From assembly GCF_918698095.1 (NCBI RefSeq), contig NZ_CAKKLY010000005.1, positions 62,001 to 126,000 of the forward strand: a stretch of 64,000 nt of DNA, written 5' to 3'. Under the pieces are notes generated by a model. That model was not told the origin of the DNA. It did no database searches and saw nothing but the letters and a program-made list of their open reading frames with translations. The position numbers and the translations under genes are program-made. Every line of letters begins with the position of its first letter. The stretch's first letter is position 1. This document shows positions 32,490-41,365 of this stretch, one piece after another. This DNA is from Arthrobacter sp. Bi83 (lineage in GTDB: Bacteria; Actinomycetota; Actinomycetes; Actinomycetales; Micrococcaceae).

Positions 32490-32552
32490 CAAGTCTAGTA
32501 TCGATATTGCATAAGTCAATAAAGAAAACATTATCCTGCGGCGGGTAGAATA
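32490..32552. promoter_or_regulatory. Divergent promoter with ATCGAT and TTGCATAA motifs
   Basis: The AT-rich end of the gap between the Baeyer-Villiger and GntR genes contains CTAGTATCGATATTGCATAAG (first 20 bases from about 32496). The TTGCATAA part recurs at 36985-36992 and in similar form at 36928-36935 and 26308-26316. A TAGAAT box sits just before the GntR gene. Confidence 0.4.
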
Positions 32553-33266
32553 ATGCACATGTCGAAAAGTATCGAATCTGAGACCCTCAGCACCCAGATC
32601 CGGGACTCGCTCCGGGATGACATTCTGGCCGGCCGCTGGGCCGCAGGAGACAAGCTCCAGCTGGTTGCGCTCACTAAGCATTACAAGACCAGCAGTACGG
32701 TCATCCGTGAGGCGCTGACGCGTCTCGTGGGGGACCGTCTGGTGACCCTCAAGCCGAACCGTGGCTTCTTCGTGCCAACGCTCTCGCTGGCCGAGATCAA
32801 GGACATCAACGAACTGCGCTGTGTCTCGGAGGAGTTCGGGATCGGACTGGCGGTCCAGCGCGGAGATCTGGCGTGGGAATCCGAGCTGATCGCAGCCCAC
32901 CACACGCTGGAGCGGACCCTTTACCGCGACGAGAGCGGCGAGCTGACGGATGCCTGGAACCACGCCCACCAGGCCTTCCATGCCAAGCTACTCGAGGCCT
33001 GCGGTGTCCCTGTGCTGATCGACCTCGCTTCGACACTGTCCGACCTGTCCCAGCTGTACGGCCGCTGGGCGGGCCACGCCACCCGCGCCACGGGCCGCGA
33101 CATCGCCCAGGAGCACCGGGAAATCCTCGCCGCGGCTTTGGACAGGAATGCCGAGCTTGCCTCCCGGCTCATCCGGAACCACTACGAGACGACGCTGCAC
33201 GCCATCCTGAAGTCCGCGATCGAGGAGGGCACCGCCGAGAGCGTCCGCGAGAAGGCCAAAGCCTAG
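32553..33266 (+). CDS. GntR-family (FCD) transcriptional regulator
   Basis: A 237-residue regulator with an N-terminal winged helix (LRDDILAGRWAAGDKLQLVA, then SSTVIREALTRLVGDRLVTL) and a C-terminal FCD ligand domain with the metal-binding pattern (WNHAHQAFHAKLLEACG and DIAQEHREILAAALDR). FCD regulators usually repress catabolic genes and release DNA on binding an organic acid. It is divergent from the Baeyer-Villiger/esterase pair, its most likely target. Start is ATG 32553 or the ATG two codons downstream. Confidence 0.9.
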   Translation: MHMSKSIESETLSTQIRDSLRDDILAGRWAAGDKLQLVALTKHYKTSSTVIREALTRLVGDRLVTLKPNRGFFVPTLSLAEIKDINELRCVSEEFGIGLAVQRGDLAWESELIAAHHTLERTLYRDESGELTDAWNHAHQAFHAKLLEACGVPVLIDLASTLSDLSQLYGRWAGHATRATGRDIAQEHREILAAALDRNAELASRLIRNHYETTLHAILKSAIEEGTAESVREKAKA

Positions 33267-33314
33267 CCGCCTAGCTGTACTAGCCCGGGAGCCCAGCCCC
33301 AGGCGCAGGCGCAG

Positions 33315-33355
33315 AAAGCCCTCCGGGATCCCAGTAAGGGAACCCGGAGGGCTTT
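33315..33355. terminator. Terminator between GntR gene and ABC importer
   Basis: Perfect 13-bp arms (AAAGCCCTCCGGG and complement) around a 15-base loop, with the A-run/T-run needed to stop transcription from both convergent sides. Confidence 0.85.
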
Positions 33356-33376
33356 GTCAGTTGGGCCGCGTCGGGC

Positions 33377-34183
<807 letters not shown>

Positions 34184-34218
34184 GGAAGCTCCTTCAATTT
34201 TCTGTTGGATCGGGGGTG

Positions 34219-35070
34219 TCATTTTGCGCCTGACTTGAAGTACCAGCTCAGGATCCTGCGTTCAAGGACGACGAACAGGAGGGAGAGGATGTATCCGATG
34301 ACTCCAACGAGCAGCGCGCCCGCCCACGTCTCGGGCACCATGAAGGTCGCGGAGGAATTGAGGATATAGAAACCCAGCCCCTTGTTGGCGGCGAAAAGTT
34401 CACTCACCACCATGACCGTGATTCCGATCGGAAGCGCCACGCGCACGCCGGCCACGATCTGCGGCAGCGCGGCCGGGAGGACCACTTTTCGGAAATGCAG
34501 CCCGCGCGGGATCCGGTAGACCCTGGAGAACTTCCGGATGGTCGGTTCCACGCCCAGGACACCGTCAATGGTGTTCAGCAGCACCGGCCACATGCAGGCA
34601 AACGCGATCGTGTAGATCTTGGGCCCCTGTCCGATTCCGAACGCGCCGATGATCAGCGGAACCAGCGCGGCCTGGGGAACGGACCGGAAGAAGTGGATGA
34701 CCGGATCCACAATTTCCCGCAGCCGTTTCGTCTCACCGAGGATCAGTCCCCCGATAATTCCGACGGCCACCGCGATCAGGAGGCCGGCAGCAAGGTTCCC
34801 CAGGCTGTAGGCGGCTCCCTCGGCGATCACGCCGTTGAAGAGGTCCCGGCCCAGGCTGGTCAGGATCGACTCGAGGGAAGGGATGAAAACGTTGGTGCTG
34901 TCCGCCGACGCGATCCACCAAATGGCGAACACGACGACGATCAGCCACGCCCGTTGCAGTACGTTCAGGGCCACCTGGGCGGGACGGCTGCGCACGCGCT
35001 CCGCTTCCGGTCTCCTTGCCCTGGTCCCAGTTCCCGGCTTTGGTGCCGAACGAAGGGCTGTATCAGTCAT
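34219..35070 (-). CDS. ABC importer permease (SsuC/TauC-like), second copy
   Basis: The 283-residue protein has about six membrane helices and the EAA-type loop of binding-protein-dependent permeases (IPRGLHFRKVVLPAALPQIVAGVRVALP). The ATG at 35070 overlaps the end of the preceding permease by eight bases. The longer upstream frame is the shadow of that permease. Two different permease genes in one operon suggest a heterodimeric channel. Confidence 0.9.
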   Translation of the reverse strand: MTDTALRSAPKPGTGTRARRPEAERVRSRPAQVALNVLQRAWLIVVVFAIWWIASADSTNVFIPSLESILTSLGRDLFNGVIAEGAAYSLGNLAAGLLIAVAVGIIGGLILGETKRLREIVDPVIHFFRSVPQAALVPLIIGAFGIGQGPKIYTIAFACMWPVLLNTIDGVLGVEPTIRKFSRVYRIPRGLHFRKVVLPAALPQIVAGVRVALPIGITVMVVSELFAANKGLGFYILNSSATFMVPETWAGALLVGVIGYILSLLFVVLERRILSWYFKSGAK

Positions 35071-35842
35071 TGTTCTGCCTGTTCCATTTGAGGATCCGGC
35101 CCTCGGCGAAGTTGAGCAGGCTAGCGATACTCCAACCCACCAACCCGGCGAAGAAGAGGTATGCGAACGCCGAATCCCATCGCTGTGCCTGCTGGGCCAG
35201 GGTGATCTGCCGGCCGATTCCCGGCGTCTGACTGAGCACCTCGACGCCGACGGCCACGAGGATGGAGATCGAGGCCGAGATCCGGATTCCGGTGGCAATG
35301 AAGGGGGTGGCGCTCGGGAGCAGGACCCGGCGGAACCGGAGCAACGCGGGAATCTGGAAGATCCGCACTGTATCCACCACCGCAGATTCCATGCGCCGGG
35401 CGCCATAGATTGTCTGCACCAGCACGGGCCAGAGGCAGGACAGGGCGACGACGACGGTCTCCATCTGGGCTGTGGCACCCAGGAGCATGATGACCACCGG
35501 CATCAGCGCCAGCACCGGGAAGGAACGCCCGAAGTCGATCAGGATCGACGTCGAGCGGTCCAGCGCGCGGACGGAGCCGATCAGCAGGCCGAGTACCGTT
35601 CCAACTGCCACTGCGATTAGCCAACCGCTGACGGCTGCGGTCATGGTCTGCGCCAACGCTGACCAGAACGTTGCCGAGGCCAGCGACGCGCCGATGGAGG
35701 ACGCAAGGGCGGCGACTCCTGGCGTCATCGAAGGAAGCGTGCCGCTCCAGATGATCACCTGCCAGATGGCCAGGAGTGCAGCCACTGCCAACAGCCGCTG
35801 GGTGGTCAAACCCCAGTCCAGCGACTTTGTGCTTGTCTTCAT
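35063..35842 (-). CDS. ABC importer permease (SsuC/TauC-like), first copy
   Basis: A 259-residue permease with about six helices (LLAVAALLAIWQVIIWSGTL onward) and the cytoplasmic loop FQIPALLRFRRVLLPSATPF. It is about 38 bases downstream of the solute-binding lipoprotein gene and overlaps the next permease. Together they would move a small organic anion or aromatic compound into the cell. Confidence 0.9.
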   Translation of the reverse strand: MKTSTKSLDWGLTTQRLLAVAALLAIWQVIIWSGTLPSMTPGVAALASSIGASLASATFWSALAQTMTAAVSGWLIAVAVGTVLGLLIGSVRALDRSTSILIDFGRSFPVLALMPVVIMLLGATAQMETVVVALSCLWPVLVQTIYGARRMESAVVDTVRIFQIPALLRFRRVLLPSATPFIATGIRISASISILVAVGVEVLSQTPGIGRQITLAQQAQRWDSAFAYLFFAGLVGWSIASLLNFAEGRILKWNRQNND

Positions 35843-35879
35843 ATCGATCTCTCCGTCATGTTCCTGAGCCCGTGCAGCG

Positions 35880-36893
35880 TTACTTGGTGAAGCGCGGCGC
35901 GTCGGCCCAGAGCATGGCCTCGGCGGTCAACGGCTTACTGACGAACCCGAGCTCTTTCATGGCGTCGATGCCGGCCTGTCCGGTCACCAGGTTGATGGAA
36001 GTATTAACCGGCACGTAGGACTTGGGATTGACCTTCGCGGCGTCCACCTGCTTGATCCGTGCGGTGATGTCCACGATCGCCTTGACGTTTGCCGGGTCCG
36101 CGTAGAACTTAGCTGCCTTGGCCATTGCGTCATTGAACTTCTTGGCCGTACCGGGGTTGCTTTTGAGCCACGCGTCGGTGGCAGCCCAGACGGTGACGGG
36201 CATGTTGCCCTGGAATTCGCGCACCGGGCTGGCGATGCTCTTGAAGCCCGCGTCGACGAGTTGGTGGTAGAAGGTATCCGCCGCGAACGCTGCATCAACC
36301 GTTCCCTGCTCCAGAGCTGCCTGCATGCCCGCGTAGGGAACGGCGATTTCCGTAATCGACTTGGGGTCGATTCCTGCCGCTGCTGCCGCCTGGAGCATCG
36401 GGATGTCGCCACCGGTGTTCACGCCGACGACGGCCACGTTCTTGCCCTTCAGATCAGCGACGGTCTTGATGCCGCTGTCCTTGGGGATCAGTATTCCGGA
36501 ATTGTCGACGTTGGGATCAACGACGCCATTTCCGGAGATCACCTTCACCGGCATGCCCTTCGCCGTGGCTGTGGTCATGACGCCCCAGGATGCCGTGGTG
36601 ATGTCGGCCTGCCCGCTGACGGTCTGGGCCAGGTTGGCCGAGGGATCGGCGCCGGGGACGATTTCGACGCTCAGGCCGGCTTCATCGAAGAAGCCCCTTT
36701 CCTTGGCGATGTACGCCGTTTCGAACTGGATGGGCGCCACGACCACCTTGATGGACGTCTTGCCTTCCGAGGCGCCGGCGGCACCGCTGGCAGTGCTTGG
36801 GGCCCCGCAGGCGGCGAGGGACAGCAGGGTAAGACCGGCAACAGCCGGTGTCAGGACTTTCGCCAAAAGTGAGCGGCGTTTGTGCTTTTCCAT
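35880..36893 (-). CDS. Solute-binding lipoprotein of ABC importer (SsuA/NMT1-like)
   Basis: A 337-residue protein with a lipoprotein signal (LTLLSLAAC, Cys near 27) followed by a flexible Ala/Gly/Ser stretch and the type II periplasmic-binding fold of the SsuA/TauA/NMT1 family (KVVVAPIQFETAYIAKERGF, IVPGADPSANLAQTVSGQAD, ALEQGTVDAAFAADTFYHQL). Start ATG 36893 follows GAGGAG by seven bases. First gene of the importer operon and divergent from the aldehyde dehydrogenase. The ligand is unknown; aromatic or sulfonated compounds fit the context. Confidence 0.9.
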   Translation of the reverse strand: MEKHKRRSLLAKVLTPAVAGLTLLSLAACGAPSTASGAAGASEGKTSIKVVVAPIQFETAYIAKERGFFDEAGLSVEIVPGADPSANLAQTVSGQADITTASWGVMTTATAKGMPVKVISGNGVVDPNVDNSGILIPKDSGIKTVADLKGKNVAVVGVNTGGDIPMLQAAAAAGIDPKSITEIAVPYAGMQAALEQGTVDAAFAADTFYHQLVDAGFKSIASPVREFQGNMPVTVWAATDAWLKSNPGTAKKFNDAMAKAAKFYADPANVKAIVDITARIKQVDAAKVNPKSYVPVNTSINLVTGQAGIDAMKELGFVSKPLTAEAMLWADAPRFTK

Positions 36894-36962
36894 CCAGAAT
36901 CTCCTCATTGAGTACTGACGCGAATAAATGCATAATTCCTAGAACAATGTATCTTGGACAAC

Positions 36963-36993
36963 GTGATGTGGCAACCATCACAGATTGCATAAC
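36963..36993. promoter_or_regulatory. Inverted repeat GTGATG-N7-CATCAC and adjacent TTGCATAA motif
   Basis: It lies in the gap between the importer operon and the aldehyde dehydrogenase. The arms are perfect. Next to it is ATTGCATAAC (36984-36993), which matches ATTGCATAAG by the GntR gene in nine of ten positions. AATGCATAAT at 36927-36936 is a third related site. Confidence 0.45.
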
Positions 36994-37030
36994 CCGATTC
37001 CGCAGTAAGCAGCCTCCCGGAAGGAAGCCA

Positions 37031-38536
37031 ATGACGCCCCTTACCCAGACCCTCCCCACCACTGCCCGGCCGGACCTGCTGGGCAGGCCGCTGCGCCTGC
37101 TGATCGACGGAGAGTGGGTGGAAGGCGGAGCCGAGCCGCTGTCCATCATCGATCCCTCCTGCGGAGAGCACCTCGTGGATTCCGCTTCCGCCAGCGCCGA
37201 TGACGTGGACCGTGCAGTCCAGGCTGCCCGCCGGGCCTTCGACTCGGGTCCGTGGCCGGCGCTGTCGCCGGCGCAGCGGAGCCGTCTGATCTGGAAGCTC
37301 GGAGAGGCCATCGACGCCGCCGGTGACGAGCTGGCCCTGCTCGAAACGCTGAACACGGGCAAGCCCCTTGGCATTGCCCGGGCATTCGAAATCGGCGGAG
37401 CCGCGGAGTCGTTCCGCTACAACGCCGGCTGGGCGACAAAGCTCAGCGGCGAGACGCGCAACGTCTCCCTGCCCGGGGAATGGCACGCCTACACGCTCAG
37501 GGAAGCCATCGGCGTCGTGGGTTTGATCGTTCCGTGGAACAGCCCGTTGGCCATCACCGCCGCCAAATTGGCGCCCGCTCTGGCGGCAGGCTGCACCGTG
37601 GTGCTCAAGCCCGCGGAACTCACGCCCCTCACAGCGGTCCGGTTGGGTGAACTGGCCCTGGAGGTCGGCTTCCCGCCGGGCGTGCTGAACATTGTCCAGG
37701 GCCTCGGCGCCGTCGCCGGCCAGCGGATCGCGGACCACCCGCTCGTGGACAAGATCTCCTTCACCGGATCGACAGCCGTGGGCAAGCACCTGCTGGCCTC
37801 CTGCGCGGGGAACCTGAAGCGCGTCTCATTGGAGCTCGGCGGCAAATCCCCTGTGGTCATCTACCCGGACGCGGACCTCGAGCGGGCGATCGACGGGGCG
37901 GCGATGAGCATCTTCGGAAACGCCGGCCAGGTTTGCGCTGCGGGCTCCCGCCTGTACGTCCACGAGGCGGTGGCGGATGAGGTGATCGCAGGAATCTCGC
38001 AAAGGGCAACGGCGCTGCGGATCGGCGCCGGGACCGACCCGCAGACCCAGATCGGTCCGGTGATTTCCGCCCAGCAGCGCGAAAGGATCCTCGGCTATAT
38101 CCAAAGCGGCCGCGAGGAGGGCGCGGAGCTGGTCACGGGCGGCGCCGCAGTTCCCGGGGATGGCTTCTTCATCCAGCCCACCATCCTCCGCAACACCACT
38201 CATGACATGAGGGTGGTCCGGGAGGAGATCTTCGGGCCCGTGCTCTCTGCGGCAACCTTCCGCGATTCGGACAGTGTTGCAGACATAGTGGCGCGCGCGA
38301 ATGACACGGTCTATGGACTCTCCTCCACCATCTGGACGAAGGACATTTCCAGGGCCCACCAGTTCGCACGCAGGATCAAGGCGGGCAACGTGCGGGTCAA
38401 CGCCGCGGGCGGCATGGATGCGAATATGCCGTTCGGCGGGTTCAAGCAGTCCGGCTGGGGCAAGGAGAACGGCCGCGAGGGCGTGGAGGCCTACACCGAG
38501 GTCAAGTCCGTCGCGATCAATATCAGCGGCGCCTAG
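37031..38536 (+). CDS. NAD(P)-dependent aldehyde dehydrogenase
   Basis: A 501-residue ALDH with all standard motifs: VVGLIVPWNSPLAITAAKLA, KISFTGSTAVGKHL, the general-base glutamate in LELGGKSP (E268), the nucleophile C302 in GNAGQVCAAGSRLY and EEIFGPVLS. It oxidises aldehydes to carboxylic acids in the cytoplasm. The ATG at 37031 is preferred because GGAAGGAAG precedes it. It is divergent from the importer operon, with a strong terminator behind it. In the pathway it could oxidise a benzaldehyde or a short aldehyde released from the side chain. Confidence 0.92.
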   Translation: MTPLTQTLPTTARPDLLGRPLRLLIDGEWVEGGAEPLSIIDPSCGEHLVDSASASADDVDRAVQAARRAFDSGPWPALSPAQRSRLIWKLGEAIDAAGDELALLETLNTGKPLGIARAFEIGGAAESFRYNAGWATKLSGETRNVSLPGEWHAYTLREAIGVVGLIVPWNSPLAITAAKLAPALAAGCTVVLKPAELTPLTAVRLGELALEVGFPPGVLNIVQGLGAVAGQRIADHPLVDKISFTGSTAVGKHLLASCAGNLKRVSLELGGKSPVVIYPDADLERAIDGAAMSIFGNAGQVCAAGSRLYVHEAVADEVIAGISQRATALRIGAGTDPQTQIGPVISAQQRERILGYIQSGREEGAELVTGGAAVPGDGFFIQPTILRNTTHDMRVVREEIFGPVLSAATFRDSDSVADIVARANDTVYGLSSTIWTKDISRAHQFARRIKAGNVRVNAAGGMDANMPFGGFKQSGWGKENGREGVEAYTEVKSVAINISGA

Positions 38537-38586
38537 TCGGCAGGCGAAAAAGGGCAGGCGAAAAGGGACAGGCGGAAGGCAGGCGG

Positions 38587-38629
38587 AAGGGGCCGGACGC
38601 TGGTTTGTTCAACCAGCGTCCGGCCCCTT
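38587..38629. terminator. Perfect 19-bp bidirectional terminator
   Basis: Arms 38587-38605 and 38611-38629 are fully complementary with a five-base loop, between convergent ALDH and VAO-type genes. A T-run lies at the right arm. Confidence 0.9.
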
Positions 38630-38661
38630 TCGCCGTTAAGGGAAAGCCGGGGACAGCCGCT

Positions 38662-40254
38662 CTACAGCGGGACAGCCGACTCCGCGACGCCGTCGGGCGC
38701 CTCCGCTCCGACCTCGCGGTAACGCCGCGGCCAGACCCCCTGTTTTCCGGGCGACAGGATGCCGTTGGGATCCAGCGCGTCCTTCAGCGTCTCCTGGAGC
38801 CGGCGGATGGCGTTGTTGTTGTAGTCGAAACCGTCGGCGATGACGTCCATGTAGTCCACATGGCTGCGGTAGGGCGCGTAACCATGGCTGCGGGCAGCCG
38901 CCAGCAAGGCTGAGTAGAGCGCCCGTGCGCGCGCCAGCTGCTCCTGGTTGTCGTTTTCGAAGAAAATCATGGTCACGTGCACCATGTGGCGCGGGTACAG
39001 GTGGTAACCGATGTACAGGTCGAAGCCGAACCGGCGGTACAGTTCTTTGGCTTCCCGGTAGAACGCCCACACTTCCTCCCCGCGGGCGGGAATGATGGGG
39101 GCCGCATCAATATGCCCGCCGTTTTCCGCCGCCCATGCCACCGTGGACAGCGGCTTGAGCGTGGGCACTCCGGCCATCTGCGTGCGGTCCATGTCGGCAA
39201 TGTCGTCATAAGCGACCTGCACGCCTTCCGCACCTTCATAGAGACGGGCTTTGACGGTGAACCCTTCAAGTCCGGCGAAGCGCTCCCGAATGATCTCAAG
39301 CCTTCGCTGGGCGAGCCCTTTGTCGCCGTAGATGGCGAACTTGGCGTTCCACTGGCCAATGCCCATCTCCTGGCGCATTTCCTCCAGGCGGTCGTCCGGA
39401 ATGGACCCCTCGCCCTCATACCAGCGCGAGCGCGGACCGTTCATGGTGGCCGCCCGCACCACGTTGCCGCAGAGGGCGTTGTTCTGGATGACGTCCTCGC
39501 GCCGGAGCTGGGTCAGGATGTCCACCAACCTGGGCATGTCCTCCTCGCGCTCCACCACAACGTCGCCGTTGATGTAAACATCCGGCCAGGGCATCAGCCA
39601 GAGTCCGATCTTGGTGACAATGCCGAGATTGGACTGGGTGAAGATGCTGTCCAGGGTCGGGCCGAAGCCGCCTTTGAAGATGGGCCCGAGTTCCGTTCCC
39701 TCCATGGCCCACATTCCGGTCCGCACCAGTTCGCCGTCCGGCAAAACCACCTCCATGCCGCAAATGGACTGCACATGGTCCCCCATCGGCGTCATGCCGT
39801 AGCCGCGGTCCAGTGCATTGCCGAGGATCGACCCCCACCCGAGGGCGGGAACAGACATCCACAGCTTCAGGTCCTTCTCCTGGATGTGTTCGAAAAGGTC
39901 AAAGAAGCTGACTCCGGGTTCGATGACGGCGTAGTTAAGCTGGTCGTTCACCTCGATGATCTTGTTGAGGCGGCTCAGGTCCAGCGCCACCATGTCCCGT
40001 GTGCGCGGTTCCGGCCCCCCGTAGCCCAGGTTCTTGCCCTTGGAGAAGGACCACAGCGGAACGCCGGTGTCGTTGGCGAGCCGGACGATAGCCTGGACCT
40101 CCTCCACGCTCCCGGGACGCACGCCCGGCCACTTCGCCCGGCCGGTGTTCAGCGGGTACGGATCGATGTAGCCCTCTTTGGGCGTGGCACGGACAACATT
40201 GTCGGCGCCGACAATGGCTTCTGCCTGGTCGAGGAATCTGGCTTGGGCGTCCAT
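38662..40254 (-). CDS. VAO/4-cresol-dehydrogenase-type flavoprotein (eugenol/alkylphenol oxidase-like)
   Basis: The 530-residue size matches bacterial eugenol oxidase. Family features in order: WPGVRPGSVEEVQAIVRLAN and PLWSFSKGKNLGYGG of the FAD-binding (PCMH) domain, SILGNALDRGYGMTPMGDH (the TPxGDH part carries the putative active-site Asp, D159), and a C-terminal cap with NGGHIDAAP, where His381 lies about where VAO-type enzymes link FAD covalently. No cytochrome gene is adjacent, which favours an oxidase over a 4-cresol dehydrogenase. It would oxidise the benzylic carbon of a para-alkyl or para-allyl phenol. It is divergent from the LysR regulator. Confidence 0.85.
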   Translation of the reverse strand: MDAQARFLDQAEAIVGADNVVRATPKEGYIDPYPLNTGRAKWPGVRPGSVEEVQAIVRLANDTGVPLWSFSKGKNLGYGGPEPRTRDMVALDLSRLNKIIEVNDQLNYAVIEPGVSFFDLFEHIQEKDLKLWMSVPALGWGSILGNALDRGYGMTPMGDHVQSICGMEVVLPDGELVRTGMWAMEGTELGPIFKGGFGPTLDSIFTQSNLGIVTKIGLWLMPWPDVYINGDVVVEREEDMPRLVDILTQLRREDVIQNNALCGNVVRAATMNGPRSRWYEGEGSIPDDRLEEMRQEMGIGQWNAKFAIYGDKGLAQRRLEIIRERFAGLEGFTVKARLYEGAEGVQVAYDDIADMDRTQMAGVPTLKPLSTVAWAAENGGHIDAAPIIPARGEEVWAFYREAKELYRRFGFDLYIGYHLYPRHMVHVTMIFFENDNQEQLARARALYSALLAAARSHGYAPYRSHVDYMDVIADGFDYNNNAIRRLQETLKDALDPNGILSPGKQGVWPRRYREVGAEAPDGVAESAVPL

Positions 40255-40383
40255 CTACGTTCACGTCACTTTCGGGAGGGGGTGCCGCTGCTGCGGCGAT
40301 AACTGTGGCGCCGGCGGTCGGAGCCATTTCTTTCATGATGACAAGCAGAGCTTCTCAAGTAAATCGTCTCTTTCTGCTCAACG

Positions 40384-40403
40384 TTGTCAGTAGAATTGAC
40401 AAT
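40384..40403. promoter_or_regulatory. LysR-type inverted repeat TTGTCA-N7-TGACAA
   Basis: A perfect 6-bp inverted repeat (TTGTCA-N7-TGACAA) directly before the GTG of the LysR gene. A related sequence (TTCAATAAAATTGACAAT) occurs at 42775-42792 upstream of the luciferase-like monooxygenase. Likely the regulator's own operator. Confidence 0.55.
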
Positions 40404-41354
40404 GTGAATATCAGCCTCAACCCCTCGATCACCCTCCGCCAGGTCCTTCACTTCGTGGTGGCGGCCGAAACCGGAACCATGAGCGAGGCGGCACGGCGGC
40501 TGCACATGGCGCCGTCGGCCATCTCCATGTCCATCGCGGAACTCGAGCGGATCGTCGGAGCGCAGCTGTGCATCAAGCGCAAGTCAAAGGGACTCACGCT
40601 GACGTCGACAGGCATCGTCGTGTTCCGTCAGGCACGCCAGCTTCTTGATCTCGCGGACGAGATCGCGTCGCTCTCCAAGAGGGACAGGACGGACATCCGC
40701 GGCCCGCTGACCGTCGGGTGCTTCATGCCACTGGGGCCCACCATCATCCCCCCGATGCTGGCCGACTTTGCAGGCCAATGCCCACACGTGGAGGTGGATT
40801 TCATCGAGGGCTACCACGAGGATCTTCAGGAGCGCCTGCTCAACGGTTCCATCGACGCCGCCTTCGTCTACGACATGGACATTTCCCCTGCTCTTAAGAC
40901 GGCCCCGCTGCTGTCCGTGGAGCCCTACATCCTGCTTCCGGCTGACCATCCGCTGCGTGAGGCAGAGGTGGTCTCGCTCAGGGACGTGGCAGCCATTCCG
41001 CTCATTTTCTTCGACGCCCCGCCCATTTCCACGCGCATCCTGGACATGTACCGGGATGCCGGGCTCACTCCGGACATCCGGCACCGCTCGCGCAGCTACG
41101 CCACGGTCCGGTCCCTGGTGGCGAGCGGCCGCGGCGTTGCTGTGCTCTTCCAGCAGCCCATGCTGGACGCGCCGTACGAGGAGCTGAAGGTTGTCCTCAA
41201 AAGGGTTGCGGAGCCCCGTGTCAACACCCGCACCCCGGCCACCGTTTCGCTGGCCTGGACGCGGAGCATGCGGCTGAATGCCCGCGCCCAGGCGTGGGTG
41301 GATGTCGCCGTCGAACGGTTTGGTTCCGCCGGCTCCGCTGCTGAGCAGGCCTAA
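40404..41354 (+). CDS. LysR-family transcriptional regulator
   Basis: From the GTG at 40404 the protein has 316 residues: an N-terminal winged helix-turn-helix (TLRQVLHFVVAAETGTMSEA, then ISMSIAELERIVGAQLC) and the LysR substrate-binding domain with the ADHPL signature of this family. The ATG at 40335 would add 23 residues not normally seen before the HTH, so GTG is preferred, although it would make a nearly leaderless start beside an operator-like repeat. It is divergent from the VAO-type gene and followed by the convergent luciferase-like monooxygenase. It probably controls one or both. Confidence 0.85.
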   Translation: MNISLNPSITLRQVLHFVVAAETGTMSEAARRLHMAPSAISMSIAELERIVGAQLCIKRKSKGLTLTSTGIVVFRQARQLLDLADEIASLSKRDRTDIRGPLTVGCFMPLGPTIIPPMLADFAGQCPHVEVDFIEGYHEDLQERLLNGSIDAAFVYDMDISPALKTAPLLSVEPYILLPADHPLREAEVVSLRDVAAIPLIFFDAPPISTRILDMYRDAGLTPDIRHRSRSYATVRSLVASGRGVAVLFQQPMLDAPYEELKVVLKRVAEPRVNTRTPATVSLAWTRSMRLNARAQAWVDVAVERFGSAGSAAEQA

Positions 41355-41365
41355 GCCGAGTGGCC

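Noticed and set aside
34219..35478. Extended start of the second permease at 35478
   Set aside because: The extra 136 codons are low-complexity and lie across the first permease; the ATG at 35070 is normal for the family.
38977..40302. 441-codon plus-strand frame
   Set aside because: Antisense to the VAO-type oxidase, whose domains are all recognised.
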